The position numbers and the translations under genes are program-made. A stretch of 44,017 nt of DNA from Deltaproteobacteria bacterium (GTDB lineage: Bacteria > Myxococcota_A > Polyangia > Haliangiales > Haliangiaceae), in the NCBI GenBank assembly GCA_013812655.1, contig JACCTC010000344.1, forward strand, positions 1-44,017, in the 5' to 3' direction. Of this stretch, positions 17,746-25,807 are shown piece by piece; positions within the stretch are counted from its first letter, which is position 1, and each line of letters starts with the position of its first letter. The notes beneath the pieces are model-generated. The model was not told the origin of the DNA and did no database searches. It saw nothing but the letters and a program-made list of their open reading frames with translations.

Positions 17746-18684
17746 GTGCACTACAACCGGGCGGTGTCAACTGCACGGATTCCGGGGCATTTCCTGCTGG
17801 TCATGGTGTGCGCCTGCGCGCCCCTCTTGATGGGCGGTGCGTGCGAGAAGAAAACCAGCAAGCCTGCCGATACCGGCGCGATCAACGCACTCGATCGCAC
17901 CGACCCGGCCACGGCCAGCGACACGACGCCACTCACCGGCATCGACGTCAGCAAGCTCGACGCCGCCAAGCAGAAGCAGTTCTACCAGCTCGTCGGCTCG
18001 CTCAATTCGCCGTGCGGCAAGACCCATAGCCTGCGGACCTCGTTCGCCAGCGACACGTCGTGCAAGCGGGCGCCGTTCGCGGTGCGTTACGTGGCAGCGC
18101 TCGTCGAGGACGAGGCCACCGAGGACCAGATTCGCCAGGAGTACGCGCACAAGTACGAGGCGGCCAAGACCGTCAAGCTCGACGTCAGCAAGGCACCGCG
18201 CGTCGGTAACGATGATGCCCCGGTCCGCATCGTCGAGTTCTTCGACTACGCCTGCCCGCACTGCGCGCAGCTCAAGCCGATGCTCGACCAGATCGCGAAG
18301 GAGAACGCCGGCAAGCTGGTCGAGTACTTCCTGATGTACCCGCTCGGCAAGTGGCCCGACTCCAAGAGCGCGGCGCAGGCGGCACTCGCGGCCCACAGGC
18401 AGGGCAAGTTCAAGGAGATGCACGCGCTCCTGTTCGCGAAGTCCCCGATCCATAACAAGGACGCGGTGATGGGATACGCGAAGGAGCTCGGGCTCGATCT
18501 CGCGAAGTTCGAGACCGACTACGCCGCCGCCGCGGCCCACGTCGAGACCGACAAGGCGCAGGGCGAGACCGCAGGGGTCGAGTCGACCCCGACCCTGTTC
18601 TTCAACGATCGCAAGTACGAAGGACCCATGAGTCCCAAGTACATCGGCATGTGGATCGACGAGGAAGTCGCGGTGAATCGATGA
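17746..18684 (+). CDS. DsbA-family thioredoxin-fold protein, exported (probable lipoprotein)
   Basis: The protein has 312 residues from the GTG at 17746; a GTG at 17764 is an equally possible start. A hydrophobic signal (FLLVMVCACAPLLMGGAC) ends in a lipobox-like GGAC with Cys33, so membrane anchoring is likely but the lipobox is not canonical. Residues 160-300 form a DsbA-type thioredoxin fold with redox motif CPHC at 170-173 in FFDYACPHCAQLKPML, and the cis-proline loop STPTLFFND. An N-terminal module contains two further cysteines (Cys90, Cys106) as in DsbA-like proteins with a dimerisation or prodomain. The likely role is periplasmic thiol oxidation or isomerisation. Its TGA overlaps the ATG of the next gene (ATGA), forming a coupled redox pair. 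It is divergent from the TetR-type gene with 78 bp between them. Confidence 0.9.
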   Translation: MHYNRAVSTARIPGHFLLVMVCACAPLLMGGACEKKTSKPADTGAINALDRTDPATASDTTPLTGIDVSKLDAAKQKQFYQLVGSLNSPCGKTHSLRTSFASDTSCKRAPFAVRYVAALVEDEATEDQIRQEYAHKYEAAKTVKLDVSKAPRVGNDDAPVRIVEFFDYACPHCAQLKPMLDQIAKENAGKLVEYFLMYPLGKWPDSKSAAQAALAAHRQGKFKEMHALLFAKSPIHNKDAVMGYAKELGLDLAKFETDYAAAAAHVETDKAQGETAGVESTPTLFFNDRKYEGPMSPKYIGMWIDEEVAVNR

Positions 18685-19229
18685 CCCTCGGCCGCCGTCT
18701 GACCTCCATGCGCGCGGTCGTCACGGTCTTCGCATGCCTGCTCGCCCTGGGTCTTCAGACTTCGGCTGCCCAGGCAGATGTCCTCAAGGTCGGCGACCGG
18801 CTGGTCGAGCTCGACGTCGCGACGGACGGCAACGGCCGCGCGGTCAAGCTGAAGTCTTACAAGGACCGCTGGCTGTTCGTCACCGTCGGCGCTGGCTGGT
18901 GCGTGCCCTGCAAGAAGGAGCTGCCAGCCTGGGACAAGGTGGCGGCCGATCTCAAGTCGAAGTTGACGTTCGTCGCGCTCACGCTCGATGACGACATCGC
19001 CGACGGCAAGCGCTTCCACAAGAAGCTCGGGCTCAAGAACATGGTCGTCGTCTACCTGCCGCAGGACAAGTCCGCGGTCGCCGCGCGCTATGGCGCGCAG
19101 ACGATGCCCTCGACCTTCGTGATCGATCCCAAGGGCGTCGTGCGCATGGTGCACGCCGGCTTCAAGGAGCGCGATCCGAACGGCGAGTACAAGAAGATGA
19201 AGGCCGCGCTCGAGAAGCTCGTCAAGTAG
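18681..19229 (+). CDS. TlpA/ResA-like periplasmic thioredoxin-fold protein
   Basis: The protein has 182 residues. A cleavable signal peptide (ending SAAQA before DVLKVGD, about residue 32) precedes a thioredoxin fold with active site WCVPC in AGWCVPCKKELPAWD, the insert typical of TlpA/ResA proteins, and the cis-Pro in TMPSTFVIDP. These proteins usually reduce disulfides in the periplasm, for example in cytochrome c maturation, or act as thiol reductants for DsbA-like partners. Its ATG overlaps the upstream stop codon, so the DsbA-like and TlpA-like proteins are made together, possibly as an oxidant/reductant pair. It converges with the small exported protein gene at 19234. Confidence 0.9.
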   Translation: MTLGRRLTSMRAVVTVFACLLALGLQTSAAQADVLKVGDRLVELDVATDGNGRAVKLKSYKDRWLFVTVGAGWCVPCKKELPAWDKVAADLKSKLTFVALTLDDDIADGKRFHKKLGLKNMVVVYLPQDKSAVAARYGAQTMPSTFVIDPKGVVRMVHAGFKERDPNGEYKKMKAALEKLVK

Positions 19230-19233
19230 CGCT

Positions 19234-19728
19234 TCAGTCGACTGCGGTGTTTGCTATACGCGACCAGCGCTCGCGGCGCGAGGTTGCCGGCGTGCCCCAC
19301 GTGCACGGCTGAAAGCCGGTTGGCGCCACGGGATCGGCAAGCACGAGCTCGAGTGTCGTGCCGCGGCACGAGGTGATCCGTACGGCGGTCCTGGCCTCGC
19401 AGCGGTCCGCGCCACGAAGGTAGCGCCGCCGCATCTCGCCGGCGAGCGATTCGCCCTCGCGACGCAGGTCGAGCACGCGCGGCGCGATCTCGAGGCCGGG
19501 CACCGCACGGTCGCGATCGTCGAACAGCGGATACGCCTCGAGCGTGACCCGATGATCGAGCAGCATCCACCGGCGCTCGTCGCCGGGCGCCTCGGTGGCC
19601 GTGCCGGGATCTACGACGTAGACGCCGCGCAGGTCGTCGGTGCACGAGGCGAGCGGTGCTGCTCGATCGCAGGCGAAATTCACGACCGCGACCATCACGA
19701 CCGCCACGGGCAGCGCTCGCCGGCGCAT
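19234..19728 (-). CDS. Small exported protein of unknown function
   Basis: The protein has 164 residues and I do not recognise a family. The N-terminus [20 protein letters not shown] is a signal sequence ending at a Cys, but the residue three before it (Asn) is atypical for a lipobox, so either lipidation or ordinary secretion is possible. The mature part has four further cysteines (ASC, DRC, TSC, QPC), probably forming two disulfides, and a beta-rich look. The ATG shares one base with the TGA of prfA (TGATG), so it is translated by coupling from the release-factor gene. Confidence 0.7.
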   Translation of the reverse strand: MRRRALPVAVVMVAVVNFACDRAAPLASCTDDLRGVYVVDPGTATEAPGDERRWMLLDHRVTLEAYPLFDDRDRAVPGLEIAPRVLDLRREGESLAGEMRRRYLRGADRCEARTAVRITSCRGTTLELVLADPVAPTGFQPCTWGTPATSRRERWSRIANTAVD

Positions 19729-20819
19729 CAGCCGCCGGCTTGCAGCTTCAGCAGCTCGGCCTGATCGTGCGCGCGCAGGGCCTCGATGATGTCGTCGAGG
19801 TTGCCGTCCATGATCGCGGGGAGGTTGTGCTTGGTCAGCCCGATGCGGTGATCGGTCACGCGATCCTGCGGGAAGTTGTACGTGCGGATCTTCTCCGAGC
19901 GATCGCCCGAGCCGACCTGCGACTTGCGCGAAGCCGCCTCGGCCTGCGCCTGACGCTCGCGCTCGGCCTCGAGGATCCGCGAGCGCAGGATCTTCATCGC
20001 CTTCGCGCGGTTCTTGATCTGCGAGCGCTCGTCCTGGCAGGCGACGATGACGCCGGTCGGCAGGTGCGTGATCCGCACCGCGGAGTCGGTGGTGTTGACG
20101 TGCTGGCCGCCGGCGCCGCTCGAGCGATAGGTGTCGATCTTGAGGTCCTTCTCGTCGATCTTGACGTCAACCTCCTCGGCCTCGGGCAGCACCGCGACGG
20201 TGGCCGCCGAGGTGTGGATGCGGCCCTGCGCCTCGGTCGCCGGCACGCGCTGCACGCGATGCACGCCGGACTCGAACTTCATCTTCGAGAACACGTCCTT
20301 GCCGTCGACGAGCACGACGACTTCCTTGAAGCCGCCCGACGTCCCCTCGGAGATCGACATGACCTCCATCTTCCAGCCCTGGCGCTCCGCGAACCGCGTG
20401 TACATCCGGTAGAGGTCACCGGCGAACAGCGCGGCCTCGTCACCGCCGGTGCCGCCACGGATCTCGAGGATCGCGTTCTTGCCGTCGGCGGGATCACGCG
20501 GCAGCAGGAGGATCTTGATGTCGTGCTCGGCCGCGGCGCGTTGCGACTCGAGCTGTGCGATCTCGTCGCGCGCCATCTCGCGCACGTCTGGATCGGGCTC
20601 CGCGTCGACCATCTGGCGCGCCTGCGCGAGATCGGAGAGCAGCTTCTCGTAGCTCTTCCACGCGCGGACGAGCGGATCGAGCTCCGCGTGCTCGCGCGAG
20701 AGCTTCATGAACTCGGCGCGCTTGTTGATCACCTCGGCGGTGCCAAGCAGGCTGCCGACTTCTTCGAGGCGACGCTCGAGCGTCGCCATCTTGTCCTTGA
20801 AGCTCTGCGTCTCGAACAT
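19728..20819 (-). CDS. prfA: Peptide chain release factor 1
   Basis: The protein has 363 residues, normal for RF1. The stop-codon-reading tripeptide is PAT (in [14 protein letters not shown]), which marks RF1 (UAA/UAG) rather than RF2. The catalytic GGQ loop is [20 protein letters not shown], and the [19 protein letters not shown] stretch of domain 2 is intact. The order rpmE-prfA is common in bacteria and is conserved here, 54 bp apart, with a hairpin between them. The next gene overlaps the stop by one base. Confidence 0.98.
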   Translation of the reverse strand: MFETQSFKDKMATLERRLEEVGSLLGTAEVINKRAEFMKLSREHAELDPLVRAWKSYEKLLSDLAQARQMVDAEPDPDVREMARDEIAQLESQRAAAEHDIKILLLPRDPADGKNAILEIRGGTGGDEAALFAGDLYRMYTRFAERQGWKMEVMSISEGTSGGFKEVVVLVDGKDVFSKMKFESGVHRVQRVPATEAQGRIHTSAATVAVLPEAEEVDVKIDEKDLKIDTYRSSGAGGQHVNTTDSAVRITHLPTGVIVACQDERSQIKNRAKAMKILRSRILEAERERQAQAEAASRKSQVGSGDRSEKIRTYNFPQDRVTDHRIGLTKHNLPAIMDGNLDDIIEALRAHDQAELLKLQAGG

Positions 20820-20853
20820 GGCGCGCCTCTACCAGGCGGGCGCAAAGGCTGGT

Positions 20854-20871
20854 CTTCGCGCGGGCGCGAAG
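20854..20871 (-). terminator. Hairpin between rpmE and prfA
   Basis: CTTCGCGC and GCGCGAAG form an 8 bp inverted repeat with a 2 nt centre (or 7 bp with a 4 nt loop), just after the rpmE stop. On the minus strand it is followed by ACCAGCCTTTGC, which is no real U-tract. It could be a partial terminator or an RNA-processing site that sets the rpmE:prfA ratio. Confidence 0.4.
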
Positions 20872-20873
20872 GA

Positions 20874-21080
20874 TCAGACCTTCTTGGCGTACTTCTTGTT
20901 GAAGCGATCGATGCGGCCGGCCGTGTCCATCAGCTTCTGCTTGCCCGTGAAGAACGGGTGGCAGTTCGAGCAGATGTCGACGCCGAAGTCACCGCGCGTC
21001 GAGAACGTGTTGTGAACGGCGCCACACGCGCAGCTGATGCGGGAGGGCTTGTAGTGCGGATGTCCGACGGTATCTTTCAT
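20874..21080 (-). CDS. rpmE: 50S ribosomal protein L31, zinc-binding type
   Basis: The protein has 68 residues, the normal length for type A L31. The zinc ligands Cys17, Cys19, Cys37 and Cys40 are all present (SCACGA and [11 protein letters not shown]), marking the C+ form that also acts as a zinc store. The family C-terminus [13 protein letters not shown] is intact. The start ATG at 21080 has AAGG-type Shine-Dalgarno sequences upstream. A promoter and a structured leader lie in front, and prfA follows. Confidence 0.98.
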   Translation of the reverse strand: MKDTVGHPHYKPSRISCACGAVHNTFSTRGDFGVDICSNCHPFFTGKQKLMDTAGRIDRFNKKYAKKV

Positions 21081-21098
21081 GGCCTTGGATCCTTGTTA

Positions 21099-21125
21099 CC
21101 CGCGGAGCGGGGGCTCAGGGAGCCC
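21099..21125 (-). promoter_or_regulatory. Structured 5' leader of rpmE with two overlapping hairpins
   Basis: In the minus-strand transcript GGGCTC-CCT-GAGCCC (21125..21111) forms one stem. CCCGC-TCC-GCGGG (21111..21099) forms a second that shares the central C-run and ends close to the Shine-Dalgarno. The two stems compete for the same bases, as expected for an autoregulatory ribosomal-protein leader. Confidence 0.4.
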
Positions 21126-21128
21126 GCT

Positions 21129-21157
21129 TTTATAGGGATGCATGGACCTAAAAGCAA
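21129..21157 (-). promoter_or_regulatory. rpmE promoter
   Basis: On the minus strand the -35 is TTGCTT (21157..21152) and the -10 is TATAAA (21134..21129, 5 of 6 match), with a spacer of exactly 17 bp. The predicted TSS near 21122 gives a leader of about 42 nt. Confidence 0.6.
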
Positions 21158-21206
21158 GCCGGGGCGCCCTTGTCTGCGCGGCACGGTAGCGCCTAGGTCA
21201 GCGAAA

Positions 21207-22076
21207 TCACGAGACCTGGAGTCGCCCACCGAGTCGCGCGGGTGCCTTGCTCGGGTAAAGCGGCAGGATCTCGTGACCGATCCGCAGATCGCGCACGCCC
21301 TTGTAGCGGTTCGCGAGGTCGAGGCTCAGATAGACCTTGTTCGCGTCGAACAGGCCGAAGCTGGTCGACACGCAGATCTGCTCGTCGCCGACCGTCTCGT
21401 AACCCTCGGGGACCACGTCATGGCCGTAGATCGCCATCGTCCCGCCACAGGCGCGCAGGAACCGCCGGGCCTCGACCTGCGACGCCTGACGCGCCCACAG
21501 CACCTTGCCGACGACCGGCGTGTCGAGGACGTCGAGCGGGCTCGCGTACTGGGACCCCGAGAGATCGGCGGCCTCGAGGTCGGCGACCGACTCGATCTGT
21601 GCGGCCGGCGCGCCGTGCGTGAACACCGCGCCGCACTTGCTGACCGCGGCGAGCGCGAACGTGTGGATGATGCCGCGCATCCGCGCCGTGCCCGACGGCC
21701 CGAGGATCTGCTCGAGGAGCGCGACCTCGTCGGCGGCGAACTTCGCGGTGTGCGGGCCACCGATGTGACCGTGCTCGTGGTTGCCGAGCAGCGCGTGGAC
21801 GCGGCCAGGATAGCGGGCGGCGAGGCCAGCGTACGCGATCATGACCTCGCCCGAGGCATCGCGATAGTACTCGCCGAGGAAGTCCGGCCAGTCCTCGGGA
21901 TCGATGTGCGGTCCGTGGATCAGATCGCCGGTGAAGATCAGATGCGCGTCGCCCTGATACTGGAGCAGCGCTTCCTCGAAGACCTCGACCATGCGGACGT
22001 AGTCGCGCATGCAGCCTTGCAGATCCGTGCACACGAGGAGCCGACCGTGGTCGGGTAATCGCAGCACGCGTGCCAT
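21207..22076 (-). CDS. Metallophosphoesterase (PPP-like calcineurin fold)
   Basis: The protein has 289 residues from the ATG at 22076, which is preferred over the GTG at 22088 because GGGAG lies 5-6 nt upstream. Motifs in order are TDLQGC near the N-terminus, [17 protein letters not shown], a THGAPA loop, and [10 protein letters not shown] near residue 220. GNHE and the late histidines are the calcineurin-like metal ligands. The first motif has Gln where the family normally has His (DxH), and the second is GDLIHG rather than GDxxDRG, so it is not a standard protein phosphatase. The substrate is unknown. It is divergent from the acylphosphatase gene. Confidence 0.88.
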   Translation of the reverse strand: MARVLRLPDHGRLLVCTDLQGCMRDYVRMVEVFEEALLQYQGDAHLIFTGDLIHGPHIDPEDWPDFLGEYYRDASGEVMIAYAGLAARYPGRVHALLGNHEHGHIGGPHTAKFAADEVALLEQILGPSGTARMRGIIHTFALAAVSKCGAVFTHGAPAAQIESVADLEAADLSGSQYASPLDVLDTPVVGKVLWARQASQVEARRFLRACGGTMAIYGHDVVPEGYETVGDEQICVSTSFGLFDANKVYLSLDLANRYKGVRDLRIGHEILPLYPSKAPARLGGRLQVS

Positions 22077-22162
22077 CGCGTCTCCCACGCTATCAGGCCG
22101 GCGACGACAGGCCTAGCCGATGACTCGAGTTTGTCCCCCACGCACCGATGTAGGATGCGTGC

Positions 22163-22459
22163 GTGGCTTCCGCGAGATCGGTGCGGCGCGTCCGGGCAAT
22201 CGTCAGCGGCCGCGTGCAAGGCGTCTCGTACCGGGCGGCGACCGCCGATGAAGCGCAGCGGCTGGGTGTCACCGGCTGGGTGCGGAACCGCCGCGATGGC
22301 GCCGTCGAGCTCGAGGCCGAGGGGGATTCCGAGCAGATCGCGGCGCTACTCGCGTGGTGCGAGACCGGGCCCCCGACAGCGCGGGTCACCAGCGTCGCGG
22401 TCGACGAGCTCGCGCCGACCGGTGCCGAGACGGTTTTCTCGATCACGGCCACGCGCTGA
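22163..22459 (+). CDS. acyP: Acylphosphatase
   Basis: The protein has 98 residues from a GTG start, normal length. The phosphate-binding loop reads SGRVQGVSYRA, with the catalytic Arg at position 24 and the catalytic Asn at 42 in GWVRNRRDGAVELEAEG. The usual GVGFR is GVSYR here, a mild change. The enzyme hydrolyses acyl phosphates such as acetyl phosphate or carbamoyl phosphate in the cytoplasm. There is no clear Shine-Dalgarno; a TAGGAT hexamer ends 6 nt before the GTG and may be a -10 for near-leaderless transcription. It is a single-gene unit converging on the lipoprotein gene at 22498. Confidence 0.93.
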   Translation: MASARSVRRVRAIVSGRVQGVSYRAATADEAQRLGVTGWVRNRRDGAVELEAEGDSEQIAALLAWCETGPPTARVTSVAVDELAPTGAETVFSITATR

Positions 22460-22497
22460 GCAACGCCGATTCGCGCCGGTCAGCGATCAGCGCCCGG

Positions 22498-23895
22498 TCA
22501 GCGATCGATGACGAGCGTCGCCGCCGCGAAGCCATCGAGCGGCTGCGGTGCTTCGAGCACGTGCGGGACGTAGCGCGCCGGCGGGACGTACGCGAGGCAG
22601 CTGTCCGCCGTGCTGATCTCGTAGAGCGTGCCGTCATAGCGATCGCCGAGCGGCCGCACGATCCGCTCACCGCCGGGGTCGCCGAGCAACACGTAGTCCG
22701 CGTGCGGATCGCAGGTGCCGCTCGCGACCAGCGCGATGTCGATTCGCGACGTGCACGCGGCGTCGCTGAAGTAGAAGCCCTGGTACGCGTCGCGCGGGAT
22801 GGGCAGACAGCGCATCACATCGCCGACGCGCGCGAGCCGGCACTCGATGTCGCGCAGTGCATCGAACATGACCGGCAGGTGCATCGCCGGAGTCGTCTGC
22901 GCCGCGGCAGCGTCCTCGGGCGCGATCACGACGTTCCACATCCGGCGACCATCGACCGGCAAGCGCACGCGCGAGACCGTCGGAAGCCCGAGCGCGAGTC
23001 CGAGGGCGAACGTGCGCATCCCGAATGGTGGCGTGGTGAACACGCAGCTCGCGCCCGCCTGCCGATAGAGCTCGAACGGAAATAACTCGGGGCCGAGCGC
23101 CGCGTAGTTCGTGCATCCATCGCCGGTCACGAGCTCGACCGCGGTCGGCACTGGCTCGCCCGCGAGGGTCAGCGCGACGGGATCGACGCAGCGAGCGTCA
23201 CTGTAGAAGCCGTTCGATGCGCGGCGCGCCGGGATGCAGCGGGCGGTCGGCTCGTCGGCGCGATCCTCGGGATGGCACTCGTCGCCGAGCACGGCGTCGA
23301 CGAGCACCGCCGGCACGCGCAGGCCGTCGTCGCTGGTATCGAGGGCGACGCGCACGCGACCGGTGCCGACACCCTCGCTCCGCTTGATACGCGCGAGGTC
23401 GGCGCGCGGCAGCTCGGTGCCGACATTGTAGAAGTCGAACGCGGCGCCATCGACTGCGGCGCACTCGCTGCCGGCCTTCGCGTAGAACGTGGCCAGCGGA
23501 CCGTGCGCGAGGCCTTTGCGATACAGCCGCGACGGCCGGCCCTGGCCGCCGATCGCAAAGGTCTGCACGAGGAACGCGGGCGGCGGGTTACCGCGCGGCT
23601 GGTAGCCGACCGGCATCGTGCAGTTCTCGTCGTGATAGCCGATCGGCGCGGGGTCGATCGGCATGCAGTAGCTGGCGCCGTCGGAGAACTGCGTAGGTCG
23701 ACACGTGAAGTCGAGGAACGTGTCATGGAGCACCGGCCGCTCGAGCTGGCGCGCTCCGTCGTCGAACACGTACCAGCCAAGCTTGATACGCGTCCCGCTC
23801 TTCGGCGCGATGTCGGGCGGCAGGTTGTCGCCGCACCCGGCGAGCACCGTGGTCATCGTCGCGAACATCGTCGCGATCGCCGGCCTCGCAACCAT
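22498..23895 (-). CDS. Lipoprotein with repeated Cys-rich modules, unknown function
   Basis: The protein has 465 residues. The N-terminus MVARPAIATMFATMTTVLAGCGDN has a perfect lipobox LAGC, so the mature protein is lipid-anchored. I do not recognise a family. A module recurs at least three times: Cys, 12-14 residues, then Cys, a hydrophobic residue and Pro, then a stretch ending in a further Cys. The copies are TCRPTQFSDGASYCMPI, ECHPEDRADEPTARCIPA followed by GFYSDARC, and ECRLARVGDVMRCLPI followed by GFYFSDAAC. This suggests disulfide-stabilised repeats in a surface or periplasmic protein. The ATG at 23895 begins the signal peptide; a longer open frame to 24519 lies inside the neighbouring acetyltransferase gene and is rejected. 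It follows that gene by 11 nt. Confidence 0.8.
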   Translation of the reverse strand: MVARPAIATMFATMTTVLAGCGDNLPPDIAPKSGTRIKLGWYVFDDGARQLERPVLHDTFLDFTCRPTQFSDGASYCMPIDPAPIGYHDENCTMPVGYQPRGNPPPAFLVQTFAIGGQGRPSRLYRKGLAHGPLATFYAKAGSECAAVDGAAFDFYNVGTELPRADLARIKRSEGVGTGRVRVALDTSDDGLRVPAVLVDAVLGDECHPEDRADEPTARCIPARRASNGFYSDARCVDPVALTLAGEPVPTAVELVTGDGCTNYAALGPELFPFELYRQAGASCVFTTPPFGMRTFALGLALGLPTVSRVRLPVDGRRMWNVVIAPEDAAAAQTTPAMHLPVMFDALRDIECRLARVGDVMRCLPIPRDAYQGFYFSDAACTSRIDIALVASGTCDPHADYVLLGDPGGERIVRPLGDRYDGTLYEISTADSCLAYVPPARYVPHVLEAPQPLDGFAAATLVIDR

Positions 23896-23906
23896 GCCCG
23901 ACGATA

Positions 23907-25634
23907 TCAGTGTTCGAGGCCGAGCAGATCTTGCGCTTCGGGATCCGGCGGGCGGCACACGATGCGATCGACGGTCGCCATCTTCGCGTGGATCACGTCG
24001 CACACCGCGGTGTACGACGCCTTCTCGAACGCGCGCAGCGATGCCTGGTTGTCGGCGGCGATCAGCGCCCACGAGCGATACGCGTCGGTCTGCCGCAGCT
24101 CCTTCGCGAGCTGCTCGAGCATCACCGGCGCGACGGCGCGGCCACGTGCGGCCGGCGCGACGAACACGCTGTGAATGTAGGCATCGTACTTCGACATCCG
24201 CAGCGTGCGGCCGAGCTCGGGAGCCTCGATCGGACCACGCGCGGCCCACGCGATGCCGGCGGGCCGGATACCGAGCGTCGCCAGCACGGATTGATCGCCG
24301 CGCCGCCACTGCGATCGCGCGAGCTCCTCGTTGAACGAGAGCTGCTCGGCGAGATCCGCGCGGCCCGACTCGTCGAGCTTGTCGTAGTCGGCCTCCATGA
24401 ACGTGCGCAGCTCGAGGCCGGCGACCGGCTCGATGCCGCGCGTCCACAGCTGCCCGCGATAGAGACAGTAGCGATCGTATTGCGCGACGCTCGCGGCGGC
24501 GCTGCGGATCTTCGTCCACGCCGCGCGGGCCTGCGCCGCGGCAACCGATGGCGTCTCGCGCGCACGCCGGGCACGCCGGGCCACGCTCGTCAGCGTGCGG
24601 CCGACCGAGGCCGTCTTGGTGTGGCCCCAGATCCGGACGGAGAGCGCCGGCTGCTTGGAGCTGGGCAGCGACGGCAGCTGGTAATCGCCGACGCCGGTCG
24701 TGACGTCGAGCGCGATGCAGCCCCGCGCGCGCGCCGCCATCGCCTCGGAGTAGAGCAGCTTCGCCGATGCCTTCTGGCCGCCGTGCGGGTCGACCGCCAG
24801 CGCGAGCACGACCGCGCGATCGTCATCATCGACGACGAGCGCCGCAGCGCGTGCCTGACCCTGCGAATCGTCGAGGCGCGCGAGCCGAACGCGGCCCTGC
24901 TTGCCGAGCTCGAGTGCGACCTCTTCGAGGAGTCCGATCGCCTCGGCGTCGGCGAGCGGCGAAGGCTCGTCGCGCTCGGCCCACTCGAGGCGCGAGAGCC
25001 GGCGCAGCGCGCCCATGCCCTTGCGAAGCGCGGCGAGATCATCGCCGAACGTCGTGAACACGCCGGAGCCGCCATCCGTCGCGTCGCTCGGTGCCAGCGC
25101 GAGCGCGATCCGGATCGCGCCGCCGGCCGACAGCGAGCTCTCGACGGTGAAGCCCGCCGGTGCGAGGCGCTGCACGAGGTTCGCGCGCACGCGCGACGGA
25201 TCGGCGAGCGGCTCGAGGTCGAGCAGATCCCACGTGCTCTCCTCCTCGATCAGCTTGCGCGCGAACGCGGCGCCGGCGCGATCTTCCCAGCCGGGCAGGG
25301 CAAGCAGATCGAGCGACGGCGGGCGCGGCCCGGCATCACCCATCATCCGCAGCTCGCGAGTATCGAGGAGCGCGACCTTCACGGTTCGCCGGTAGAACGG
25401 CGCGATGCAGACGATCGAGCCGGCCGCGAGGCCACTCGCATCGTTCTCGGTCGACCGGCCGACCAGCACGTGGAGCTCCGCCGCGAGCGTGTTGTGGTAG
25501 GCGTGCCACCACGGGAGCATCCAGTCAGGACCGCGGAACAGCGCGCCGGTCCCACGGCTCGCCAGATCGCGCCACTCGGCCTCGATTGCCCGGAGCGCGG
25601 GCAGGTCGCGCACCACGGAGACGTCGATGGCCAT
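23907..25634 (-). CDS. Double acetyltransferase-fold protein (BioF2/CelD-like plus GNAT)
   Basis: The protein has 575 residues. The N-terminal half (about 1-340) resembles the BioF2/CelD-like acetyltransferase domain, with LRAIEAEWRDLASRGTGALFRGPDWMLPWW near its start and a VVDDDDRAVVLALAVDP strand. The C-terminal half (about 400-570) is a GNAT domain with the acetyl-CoA loop region VFVAPAARGRAVAPVMLEQLAKEL and the helix DNQASLRAFEKASY. The CelD-like domain is often linked to exopolysaccharide or cell-surface acyl transfer. The substrate is not predictable. The ATG at 25634 was chosen because it begins the conserved fold; in-frame upstream codons to 25733 have no similarity to anything recognisable. 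It is probably cotranscribed with the downstream lipoprotein gene. Confidence 0.82.
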   Translation of the reverse strand: MAIDVSVVRDLPALRAIEAEWRDLASRGTGALFRGPDWMLPWWHAYHNTLAAELHVLVGRSTENDASGLAAGSIVCIAPFYRRTVKVALLDTRELRMMGDAGPRPPSLDLLALPGWEDRAGAAFARKLIEEESTWDLLDLEPLADPSRVRANLVQRLAPAGFTVESSLSAGGAIRIALALAPSDATDGGSGVFTTFGDDLAALRKGMGALRRLSRLEWAERDEPSPLADAEAIGLLEEVALELGKQGRVRLARLDDSQGQARAAALVVDDDDRAVVLALAVDPHGGQKASAKLLYSEAMAARARGCIALDVTTGVGDYQLPSLPSSKQPALSVRIWGHTKTASVGRTLTSVARRARRARETPSVAAAQARAAWTKIRSAAASVAQYDRYCLYRGQLWTRGIEPVAGLELRTFMEADYDKLDESGRADLAEQLSFNEELARSQWRRGDQSVLATLGIRPAGIAWAARGPIEAPELGRTLRMSKYDAYIHSVFVAPAARGRAVAPVMLEQLAKELRQTDAYRSWALIAADNQASLRAFEKASYTAVCDVIHAKMATVDRIVCRPPDPEAQDLLGLEH

Positions 25635-25792
25635 GCGCGAGGCGACGTTACCATGGCGAACGAGAGCGCGCGCGTTGCCATCAACAACGCTCGTTGCGAC
25701 TTGCATCGCCAGGTCCGCAGACCTCGGGTCCATACGTGGGTGTAATGCACATAAAGTGCCGCAGCGAGCCTGCCGCGGAGAGCCCGAACCCG

Positions 25793-25807
25793 GCCAGCGA
25801 CGCTGGC
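25793..25807 (-). terminator. Hairpin after the RsmB-type gene
   Basis: GCCAGC and GCTGGC form a 6 bp stem with a 3 nt loop immediately after the stop codon at 25808. On the minus strand the following sequence is CGGGTTCGGG, without a U-tract, so it is a weak terminator or only a 3' stabiliser. Confidence 0.35.

Noticed and set aside
23896..24519. N-terminal extension of the Cys-module lipoprotein
   Set aside because: It lies inside the acetyltransferase-fold gene, and the lipobox signal begins only at 23895.
25711..25724. Palindrome AGGTC-CGCA-GACCT upstream of the acetyltransferase gene
   Set aside because: It is a possible operator, but it is 77 bp from the start codon with no identifiable promoter around it, and such palindromes arise often by chance in GC-rich DNA.
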